Assembly: GCA_922989275.2 (NCBI GenBank)
Contig: OV277861.1
Coordinates: 52,739,623 to 52,803,622 of the forward strand
Length of the DNA: 64,000 nt
Source of the DNA: Gari tellinella
Lineage: Eukaryota; Mollusca; Bivalvia; Cardiida; Psammobiidae
Direction: 5' to 3'
Shown here: positions 9,313-21,300 of the stretch, one piece after another
Layout of the letters: the number at the start of each line of letters is the position of its first letter
How positions within the stretch are numbered: position 1 is the stretch's first letter
Position numbers and translations under genes: made by a program
Notes under the pieces: generated by a model
What the model was told of the DNA's origin: nothing
What the model saw: the letters and a program-made list of their open reading frames with translations, nothing else
Databases searched by the model: none

Positions 9313-12300
9313 CTGCAAATAAACAATCAGTTATCTCAAAGACACCTGAATTTTCAAATGGACAATCAAATTTATAATTTAAACCATAACCCCATAAATA
9401 CGCCTTTAATTTATTCCTCCACTGAAGAAATTTTTTTTGCATTTTGAACAGTCATAAATATGTATGGTAAAACTTGTTTTCTATATCTTAGCAGATGTTA
9501 GCTTAAAGCAGGCTGAAAGTAAAGCAAAATGTGCCTTAAGGCAAATTCTGCTTTACTTTCAACCTGCTTTAAGTGGTCACCTATTTTTCAAAACTTTTAA
9601 CTGGCCATGGGGTAATGGGTTAAGTTGATCTAGTTTTGAGTATTTAAAGTTGTTTTTTGACACAGTATTGCAAAATTGCAAATAGAGTAGATGTGTTTAC
9701 ATGTCAAAAGTCTTGCAACCAACTCTGGCTTAATGCCACATCTCATCAGGATCCAAACTGTTTGACACTCTGACCCTGTATTGAAAAGAAATTTTTAGAC
9801 AATCAAATTTCATAACATTATCAAGCAACAATTGTTGCAAACAACACTACTATTTAGTGTACAAAGAGCTATATTGTCTCAAAGCTCTTTCTGACAGTTG
9901 AAACCAGACTTGTATGATTATAACATCTACCGCAAAGACATTGCAACATCTGAACACATATTGACGAGTGACAAACAGCTTGAATCCAGATCAGACGCCA
10001 TATAATGCGGCTTCTGATCTGGATTCAAGCTGTTTGCGAATGAAGCCAATTTCCCTCGGTATAACAACTCCCTCCGAACAAGACACAATCTGTGGTTCCC
10101 ATTGGGTGTTGTTGTAGAGAGGGAGCACTGTATTATATCTACCTGAGCCATTGCAACATCTGAGCATGCCCCGCACACCAACTCTCGGGGATCAAACTGG
10201 TCTCCACCTCCTGCCTGTTCATCACACCTCGCCTCACCTCCATAGTAGGCCTGCAAACATAACCAAAACAAGTCTAAACAGTTGAAGAACAAGAACTCTG
10301 CATAGATAGATGTCTGACTATGAATGAGATGCTTAAGCTAGACTTTTGCAAAAAGAAATAGTGTAAAATTAAGAGGGACTTGAAAGCCCTGATATCGCTC
10401 AACTGAACAATGCTAAAAAAAACCATTCTAGCATTTCTAAGGACAACAAGGGCAGATAACTCTTGCAATAATGTCAGAGTAAATTTCAATTGCTTTTATA
10501 GCATATAATCGTCAGATTCTCAAAAGTGTTTCTGTGAGGAAAAGAATTAGAGAAAAAATCCTTTGGGAAGGGTTAACCCTTAGCCTGCCACTCATGACTA
10601 TAGCTCCATATGCAAACAGCTTGGATCCCGATGAGACGCCGAGTAACTCGGCGTCTCATCCGGATCCAAGCTGTTTGACACTCGGACAACATTTTCAGCC
10701 ATTTTGAGCAACTTTGAAACTTGAAGCAGACGAGAAATATAGCAGACAACAATTTATTTGGCGGGCTAAGGGTTAATTGTCCACTTCATAACAGGAGTTT
10801 GAACTTACCTTTTTACACTTGAAGCAAACATAGTAGGCATATCTATCAATTGCAAAGCCTGCAGCGTCCTTGTAGAACCTGGCCCCGGGGGTAGTTATAG
10901 CCTCAGCCTTGTGTAGTCCCTCATACTCCAGTCTCATCAAGGCCTTTCTACGCACATCCTCAAACAACTGCTGTATAGAACGCAGCAGGTCGTTCAAGAC
11001 AAGGTGCTCTATGCTGCACTGTAATACAATAGAAATGGTGTGCTTACTGATTTTATAATATATATACAGTCGAACTTCAATATCTCGAACTCGCTTAACT
11101 CAAACTAACTGATATTTAGGCACATTAATAACATTATTTCATGTTCTGTTCAGTCAAACATACTCGTAGTTCAAAGTTAAAACGTGGCTAAGCCACGTTT
11201 TAACTTTGAACTACAGGTATGTTCGACATAACCGAGTTTGAAATATCAAAGTTCGACTGTATAAGTGATGTTTACCCCTCTCAGACTTGCATCAGATGCC
11301 CCTTCTCTGTAATTGTGAATCTGTGCATTCACAGTAGAGGTTGTAAAGTATGTCTTTCACATTATTATATGTGTGTGAATCATGTAACCCAGAGCTCCAG
11401 ATAAGGGGGGTATCTCAAAAACCAAAATCTTTATTTCTGCTTTAAACCCTATGGTGTCACTACTCATTAGAATCGTCTCTTCGAGACGATTCTAATGAGT
11501 AGTAACACCATAGGATTTGATACTAAAATAAGTGAGAAAAGGTTGGATTTGTGCAGTTTACTCCTGCTTATCTGGAGCCCTGGTAACCTAAATTCAATTC
11601 TACATTGCCAATGAGGCATCTGCTCTAGGTCTACACTGCTTGCAATGCTAGCAATTACATGCATTCAATAAAAATAGGCTGTCAACCTATTACTCCTTAA
11701 ATATGCCTTTTTACGTCTTTAATTTATTCTTCCACTGAAGAAAATAGTTACAAAGGTACGCTTTATACAGTCATGAGTATTGACCACAATAAATCACTTT
11801 CTAAATCCTAGCAGATGGTAGCTTATAGCAGGCTGAAAGTAAAGCAGACTGCACCATTAAGACATTTCTGATTTGTTTCTAGTCTGCTTTAGGCATCTAC
11901 ATGACTAAAACACAGAAATAATGTGCGGGCAAAGAGTAAGAAAACTTACCTTGCAAATTGGGCAGAGAGAGAAGCCAAAGGTGATTCTAGGTCCTACCCA
12001 TCTCTTCTCCAGAACCATCCTGGTACAGTGTAGATGGAACACATGGCCACACTTCAGCTGTGCAATGATTAATGCATGTACAGTAAAACCTCGCTATTGC
12101 CATCACTAAAACAAAGGCTATTTGATTGTATAATAGAAAAGTGACAGCTTAAAGCAAGGTGACAGTGAAAAAGAAAGTTTCTAAAGGAGCTTTCTGTTTC
12201 ACTGTCACCTTGCTTTTGGCAGACACCTGCCTTAACCCTTTACCTCATAGCCTGTTTCTAGTTTTGAAGACAGGTGACCATTTAAAGCAGGTTGAAAGTA

Positions 12301-15300
12301 AAGCAGAATGTGCCTTAAGGCACATTCTGCTTTACTTTCAGCCTGCTTTAAGCTATAATCTGCTAGGTTAAAAAAAAATATTTGTAATGGTAATTGCTCA
12401 TGAGGGTATAAACTGGAACTATTTTCTTCAGCGGAGGAATAAATTAAATACGCTAAAAGTCGCTTCTATCCGGTAAAGGGTTAAACACCTAATAATTAAC
12501 ATAATTTAGTGGTCATAATAGAGAGGTTTTACTGTATATGTATAAGCCATGCTATAGTAAATACATACATTTTGTCATAAGTAATAGTGTAAACACCTTT
12601 GATCAGGATCAAAGGCTGAGTAAGCTTGAATCTGATATGGATCCAAACTGTTTGCAAGATTCCAAGTCTTTGAGAAATGCCAGTGAAGTGTATAAACAAA
12701 CTTATAAGAGTTCAAAATAGGATGTGTATAAACAAACTTAAAGACTTCAGCTGTGCAATGATTAATGCATTTACACTAAAACACCTCTAAACTGGAACCT
12801 CTAAATACCAGAATTCTCTCTAAACTGGACAAAAACTTTGGTCCCCTTTCCAACCCTTCTTTATTTTAACCAATTACACCATAAATATGCCTTTTTACAC
12901 TTTTTATTTATTCCTACACTGAAGAAAATACATTCATGAATATATCTATATTCTAGCAGATGATAGCTTAAAGCAGGCTGAAAGTAAAGCAGAATGCGCC
13001 TTAAAGCACATTCTGTTTTAATTTCAACCTGCTTTAAGTGATCAGCTTTCTTCCATACTAGAACAAGATATGGGTGTAAAACCCCTCTACACCGGAAACC
13101 CCTATAAACTGAACATTTATGTTGTCCCCACACATGTCTGGTTTAGAGGGGTTTCAGTGTACATGTATAAGCCATGCTATAGTAAATACATACATTTTTT
13201 CATAAGTAACAGTGCTCCAGATAAGGGGAGTATTTCAAAAACTAAAATCTTTATTTCTGATCTAAACCCTATGGTGTCACTACTCATTAGAATCGTCTCT
13301 TCGAGACGATTCTAATGAGTAGCGACACCATAGGTTTAATGCTGACATAAGTCAGAAAATGATGGATTTGTTCAGTTTACTCCCTCTTATCTGGAGCCCT
13401 GAGTAATATATGTAGAGTGAACAGCTTTGATCCTGATCAAAGGCTGAGTAAGCTTGAGTCTGATACAGTGGAGAAGGCATTATTCTATTCCTATAAACGC
13501 GCTAACACTAAATCTATCATTTCCATTGCAAACAGTTTAAAGCCAGATCAGACGCCGGATAACCCGGCATCTGATCAGGCTTCAAACTGTTTGCCACTCA
13601 GATACAAATAATAATTTAGAATTTGTCTTTTTCTACATTTTTTTTGCAATGCGTTTGGTTTGCGTTTAATCAGGAAATAATAATGTATTATCCATCCACT
13701 GTATGGATCTAAAGTGAATGCAAGATTAAAAGTCTTAATGCCAGTGAAGTGTATAAACAAACTTACAAGAGTTCAATACAGGATACGAGAAAATTCAGAC
13801 TCAATACACTGAACAAAATACAGTTGGTGGTTGTAACTGCATTATTTTAGACCCACAAATTTGCCTTTTTACAACTTTAATTTTTTCCAACTGAGTAAAA
13901 TAGTTCCACTTTATGCAGTCATGAAAATGTCCCAAAATAATTATTTTTTATATCCCAGCAGATGACAGCTTAAAGCAGGCTGAATGTCTGTCTGATCAGG
14001 GTCTTTTAGGATCTGTCCCACATTAGTAACTGCCTTTATTTTAAAAGCCAATGTCATAGATCAGATGTAAGAAATTGATAGTGGGTGGAGGTAATGTTTG
14101 AATATTTGGCATAAGAAGGGTTATGGCAAAAAAAATACAAAAATTGTACTCAATAACAATTCTCATAGATTTTTGTGGGCCATTTCATTTTGAAAAGTTA
14201 TCAGTATGTCAAAACTGTTTTCAAACAGTCATCACGAATTCACCCATGGCCCCCTATAGGCAACAACCCAAATAGGTCAATATATTGTACCAGTATGGCA
14301 GGAGCAGCAGAAAGCGCCTCGGTGAAGCAGATCATACACATGTCATCAGCGTCTTGTTTCAGCAGCTCGGCATCATCGGCCCGACACCTGTGTAGACAAG
14401 GGAGGCAACTCTCCTCATTCTTAATCCCTCCACATAGATGGCCGCAGGACAGAGTACGACTACAGGCATTCTTTGCATACTCCTAAATGAATAAAGAAAT
14501 TACAAACACATACACTACCTTAGATAGCTAAACTCTTTAACCCTTTACCAAATAGAAGCGCCTTTTAGCGGATATGATTTATTCATCCGCTGAAGAAAAT
14601 AGTTCCAATTTAATCAGTAATGAATATGTATTATAGGGAATATTTTCTATATTATAGCACATGATAGCTTAAAGCAGGCTGAAAGTAAAGCAGAATGCGC
14701 CCTAAGGCGCATTCTGCTTTACTTTCAACCTGCTTTAAGTAGTCATCTATCTTAAGTACTATAAATAGGCTATCAGGTAAAGGGTTAAGTTAAGATATCA
14801 AGAAAATGCTTGAAGAATGATCAGACAAGCTAGATGAGCATCCATGACAGAACAAACTTAGGTTGAGCAGCAATGTATCATGGTAGCATTAAGATCTCTA
14901 AAGACATAAAACTTTGTACAACAAATGCTGTAAGTCAGATTAAAATTATTATTTATTTCTCCATCTAATCCTGTCTTGTGATATCAAAGAGATGTCACAA
15001 AACAGGATTAGATAGAGAAATAAGACATTAAAGTATTTTAAAGTTTTGACTTACGACCGTTTTTGTCATACAAAGTATTGTGAAGACAAGCTATAAAATT
15101 AAGTGTTAAAACTCTTATTTGACCATATTTCAGAAGGGCCTTAACATGTCCAAGGGTCTAGTTCAGTTACCTGGCATTCTTCATCAGCGCAAACATTGCC
15201 AATGGCCAAAACTCCTGTGTTACTGGTGGTGCCACAGAATCTACAGGTCCCTGGTCCCGTCTTGCCCGGTGTATTAGCAGCTTTGCCTACAAAACAGAAT

Positions 15301-18300
15301 ATTCACTTTTCACCATCTTGTTAAGGTAGAACCCCCCTAATGAGATTGGGCTAATGTTGGTTATAATTGGAACGTAGATGGATTAGCCTTTCTTGTCCAC
15401 TTGCAGATCATAACCTCAAACATGGTACTGTATGATATGGACCATTGGCTGAGGTGAATGGCCAATCGCTCGACGTATAGTATTGATACTATCTGTCACT
15501 AACCCAATCTCATTAGGAGCGTTCAATCTAAATTTTAGATTTATTTTTAGCGAAGTGTATAGAAGTGTCAAACAGGCTGTATCCTACCGTATGTGGTTCT
15601 TTTTTGCGAGAAGGAAATTTTCGCTATTTTCGCGTGTGTATCAAACTCGCGTAAATATAATCCGCCAAATATTCCTAGCTTTCTATAATTCATTTTCGAC
15701 AGCAAAGTCCACTCGAGGCAGTTTGTTATCTAAACTTCTCTTCATAATTTACATTATAATTATGTATAAACACTGATATCAGTGCATTGCCTGATAGTCT
15801 AGGTCTAGATTAATCACAACTCTAGCCTGTGCTCAAGTAGAATTAAAAAACAAAACAAAAACACAGCATGGCTTATTTCATAAAACGAAACACCATTTCT
15901 TCGTTCCCGTGTTCTTATTTCCGGACGACATGCTTGTTAACGTAATACAGAGACGGCTATATAAAACAGAATATTCTGGTACTTAATCGAGTGTCCACGG
16001 GTACTTTTACCTTTTTCATGTGTGATAACTTATGCAAATATCGAAGTTAATTAAAGAGACCTAAAGACGAGTGTCAAACAATTTGGATCCAGATTCTTGT
16101 TGTTCTCTGCGTATTTTCTATACTCAAACTGTTTTAAAATGCCAATCAAGTCGCCGTCGGCAGACAAAGGGTTAATCGCTTTTACAGTTTGACTTATGAT
16201 TTTCACTCGCAACTGACCGCTTGTCTGCCTGCGGCGTTTCTCCATTGTTTACGCGTATATACAGGTAAACTTAGTGTGAAAACGTTTGGATCCTTGAGAG
16301 ACATCGATTTACTCGGCATTTCATCTGGATCCAATGGTGACTTTCTGCCGCTTTAATCGTTTATTTATGGAGGAAAGACGGAAATTGTATCTGATCATAT
16401 TGTAAACAAGTGTGCCAAATACTTTATGAAGGGAGGACAGATATCCGTCATGATGAAAAAATAGTTACTTCCCTTAGTTTTGAATGCACCATTTACTTAT
16501 GAGGATTTATTGACAAGACACAACCAAAAATGGTAAAATGAAATAGATTTTCATATCATATCCGCGAAAAATAGATTTGCAATACGCTTACGCGAAAAAT
16601 GAAAACACTAAAAATTCATTTTCGGTAGAATCGCTAAAGTTGCGTCTCGCGTAAAAAAACACTTATACGGTATGTTACTCAGTATCTGATCTGGCTACAA
16701 ACTGTTTTGCAAATAACATGATGTTTAGATACAAGCGCATTTCTTGAGAGAGAATGTTTCACCTTCTATGAGCAAATTTCCATGTTAACCCTTTACCCCA
16801 TAGTCTGTTTCAAGTTTTGAAAATAGATAACTACTTAAAGTAGGTTGAAAGTAAAGCAAAATGCGCCCAAAGGTGCACTCTGCTTTACTTTCAGCCTGCT
16901 TAAAGTTACCACCTGCTAGAATTAAGAAAATATTCCTTCTGATACATATTCATGACTGTATAGATTGGAATTATTTTCTTCCGCGGAAGATTAATCGGGA
17001 TGAGCTAAAAGTTAAAGGGTTAAAGCAGATGAAAAACTAAACAGGTGATATCCATTCAGCATTCTAAGATAATGTATTATTTCAGAATGCCTAGTATGTG
17101 ATACCTTTGCCCTCTCTGAACTCCACCATGGCCTTGAGTGTTTTGGAGTCTGCAAGGGCCATGATCCAGAATAGCTTAGTTCTGCCACATCCCTCGTGAA
17201 GATCTACTTTAATAGCCTCTTCTTCTTCCTTGAATACCTGATTATATAGAAATACATAACTGAACATCTGATAGTATAGAAATATAACCATCTTATCATT
17301 ATATACTGAATGAAAAAGTTATACATTAAGGATGCTAGTCAGTCTGTGCAATAAAGTTGATCACTCATATTACACAATGATATAAACAAAAAAAATCAAA
17401 AAACAGAATAAGATATCGACTGTGCTTTAAACAATTGCAACTGCTTGCACAGGCGCCTTTTGGTGTCATTGACAGGGACATGGTTACGGAGCATTTTGCA
17501 TTATTTTAAACGTGCTTTAGCCCTTTACCCAATAACCTGTTTATAACTTTGAAGACAGGTGATTACTAAAAGCAGGTTGAAAGTAAAGCAGAATGCGCCT
17601 TAAGGCACATTCTGCTTTACTTTAAGCCTACTTTAAGCTATTATCAGTTAGAATATGGAAAATATTTCTGATGATTCTTATTTGTTACAGTATAAATTGA
17701 AACTGTTTTCTTCAGTAGAGGAACAAGTTAAGGAGGTAAAAAGGCGTATTTATGGGGGTAATTGGTTAAGTGGTACAGGTAACCTGTCTTCAAAACTAGA
17801 AACAGAATATTATATGGGGTCAAGGATTCAGTTAAAACCTGCCCGATAGTCTAGAACTGTTCAAAGTGAAAATCTGATAGTAAAGAAGTTAGAACTATAC
17901 AAAATGAACATCTTATATAAAGCAAACAATAATACATCAACAACTATGAATAAACCTCAAACAGTGCACTTAAGTGATTGATATTTGTGGTAATTTGACC
18001 CTGAAGAAGTCTACAGATTAGACCAAACGTCGGTTAAATAAAAGCCAGTTTAACCCATAACCCAATAAATACGCCTGTTTAAGCCTCTAATTTATCCCTC
18101 CAATGAAAAAAATAGTTCCAATTTAAACAGTTGAGAAAATTTAAAATTAGAAATAATTTCTATATTCTAGCAGCTTGTAGCTTAAAGCAGGCTGAAAGAA
18201 AAGCAGAATGCACCTTAAGGCGCATTCTACTTTACTATCAACCTGCTTTAAGTGGTCATCTATTTTCAAAACTAGAAAAAGGCTATGGGATAATGGATTA

Positions 18301-21300
18301 ACACATCCTGCCTTGGTTGTAGGTTCTACTCCTTCTTATGTCTTCTTCAATAAGACATCAAGATATAAGGTAAATATTCTTTGTCTAAGACCATCTTTAC
18401 CTGTCTCTGATGAGAGCGTTTGCTGCGATGGAGATGCAGGAATCTGTCACAGTCTGCACACAGGTTACCACAGTCTGTACACAGTATAATCGCAGGTGTC
18501 TCTGCATCATCATGGTTATCACAGGTAGGGCGGGGCTGACCGTGGGTGCCATTAGGACTGCTGACCCACTCACCAGATGTTAGTCGCTCCACATGGTCGT
18601 GATTCAGTACACATAGAGAGGCTAATGCAAGCCAGAGCTGTAATAAGAATGTACAGTAAACCAATTATTAAAGAAAAAGGATACATCTACGGACAGTTCG
18701 CTACATAATGCAGGATAAACCAGCTACCGTCATTTCCCGAGTATTGTGCGCATCCGTGTATAACACGCACCCTTATTTTCAGGGTTAAATGTCTGGAAAA
18801 AAACTTTTCCCAAGGTTTTGGTCAGCCGTCGTACGCACGATTTCTCCTGCTGAACCCAGTTGTTTTTAAATGAAGAGAGTTCCGTAGGCATATTTTAGGA
18901 CCAAGAAAATCCGTTCAATATGTGATAATTACAAGTATTCTGATAGTCAGGGGTGAAATCCGCCCTTCGAAGTTCCAAAAAATAAGATGCGACTGTGTTT
19001 CAAATGCTGGAAACGAAACCAGACATATTTTTATAGGCATACTTAATTTTCATTTCTAGCGTCACATTAGAACAGGAACGGAATATGTTCCTGATAAGAA
19101 TCACCCCGCATTATTCTGTGTAAGTTTGTAGATGCGTTTATTAGGATTAAAATATATAAATACTAAACATTTATTGTATCGAATTATTTCATCACTAGCA
19201 TTTATTGAATTATGAAAAAATACGGTAGAATACGAATGTTCCGAAAAAGTTACAAAAAGTTTCGCTCTGAAAATCGAGTGCCGCAAATCAAAAGAAGAAT
19301 AATCCGGAAATAGTAAATTGGATTATGCGCAGTTCGGGTCCGGAAATGGCGGCTGTTTATACAGTGACGCTTTGTTTCTACGATGCAAACAGAGCTAAGT
19401 TTACTTCCTTATGAGCGATTTCACGCAATAATTATGAATAACAACTTGTTTATTTACTTTATTTCTCTCTCAGTTCAAAATGCCTTACCGATTTAGATTG
19501 TATTAGATACTGTACGTAACGACTAACGTGCTCCCTCGAAAGAAGCTTCAAATAATGACTAATTTTAATAACTTATAAGCAATCAAGTGTCATAACATCA
19601 ACAGTTTACACCCGGACAATCATAACTGATTATAATTGGGGTCACTAGCGTGTCATCTCCAATAAACAGCCCTAATCCCCTGCCGCCTAGTTTGGGAGGT
19701 GTCAATTAAAGCCCTGCAGCGTATTGCGCAATCTTAACACATCAGCCTACGGGCGCTAACCGTTGGTCAAGGTAGGCTTTAGAGTCTTGTTCCCCTGTAT
19801 TGTACGCACCCCCAAATTGCAGAAAAAAGATTTTATGATAAAAGTGCGCACAATACATAGCTAAAGACGGTATGCATATACGATGTCCCATAATAAAAAT
19901 AATGGCTGCATGAACAATATATGCGAAAAAAAATTATAACGTTCAACTGCCCAAGATTCTTGGAAAATTTTAAGCATATAAAAATCCTAAACCCAGGCAC
20001 AATTGTAGCATATGTGAAAACAGCCTGTAGAATTATGAGGCTGTTTTCCTTAAGTTTGCTTTTAGCATTAAAGACAGAAGGTTGCTTAAAACAGACTGTA
20101 AGTAATGCAGAAATCTCTCTCACATGTTTAAAAGCTGGCCAGTGAATTTTCCTTGGCATGGAAGAAAGCTTGTCCACACACAGCTCCAGATAAGGAAAGT
20201 TTTTTTTTTCAAAACTAATATCTTTATTCTAATTTGTTTTCCATTACTCAGAGCGAATGGAAAACAAATAAGAATGAATCATCCAGAGCATGGAAACAAC
20301 CTTTTTAGTTGTAATATCTTTATTTCTGCATAAATCGTAAGTTGTTACTACTCATTAGAATCGTCTCGAAGAGACGGTTCTAATGAGTAGTAACACCATA
20401 TGATTTGAGCAAGAAAATGGTGGATTTGTTCAGTTTACTCCCACTTATCTGGAGCCTTGTTCATACCGTAGGTGTTTTGATGCAAGACTGGGGAATCCTC
20501 AGAGACTCATCTAGTTTGGTGACAGACAATATGGCCTCTGCAATGGCTGCCTTGGTGACATCTGTCCAGGCATCTGAAAGACTTCCTGTCGCCATGTCCT
20601 GTATAAGGGAGATAATGCTCGCTGCCAGACCTCCCGTCATACGACCTCGTAACCACCAACGTGGACCTGTGGCTCTGAAAATTTGAATATACCTGTACAG
20701 TAAACTTGCGTTCAGTCATTAATTTACAACGTGTTGAAATCTTTAAAAACATGTTATTGTATAATGCAGGACATGTAAAAGGCAGAACACTCTTGAAGAA
20801 CACTGCATAAATTGGATCCAAACTGTTTTGATCCTGATATTTTCGTTACACTTTCAACATATACCTACTCTTTGCAATGTACCTGTTAATAGTTCACTTG
20901 TCCTTTGCAAACAGTGAAGACCAAGATCAGAGGGCACTGTTTGTCATTTTGCAATTTATTAAAATTTGTTAACTGGGTCTACGTTGTTTTCAACAAGCAT
21001 CAATATACACCAACAGCAGAAGGGTCGAGGAGATGTGATTCAAAGCAAAGTAGTGCTCCCTCCCTACAACGCCCCCCATACAACTTTCAACCTGCTAAGT
21101 GGTCACCTGTCTTTAAACCTAAAAAAAGGCTATGGGGTGAAGGGTTAAGACTCCAGTCTGTGTTATCAATTTCAAGCCAAGCTCACCTTATCATTGATTG
21201 TTCTGCCAGACAATCAGCCAGCATGATAGAAGTCACCCCTTTGTTAGGCCCTGCCATCTTAATCTTCATCTGTACTGTCAGAGCCTTGGCGATACAAGCC

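Larger units (their letters stand above)
12048..13783. repeat. Intronic tandem duplication with different transposons in each copy
   Basis: Copy 1 (about 12048-12722) and copy 2 (about 12745-13783) share, in order: ACTTCAGCTGTGCAATGATT, then GTATAAGCCATGCTATAGTA, AAAGGCTGAGTAAGCTTGA and ATGCCAGTGAAGTGTATAAA. The copied start is the 5' edge of exon 11950-12057. Copy 1 carries a C-type (with an A-type inside). Copy 2 carries a Q-type (with an A-type inside), a B-type and a P-type. Confidence 0.85.

Noticed and set aside
19833..20177. 114-codon minus-strand ORF
   Set aside because: It starts inside the TACCGTC element's end and runs through an A-type remnant. It has no coding features.
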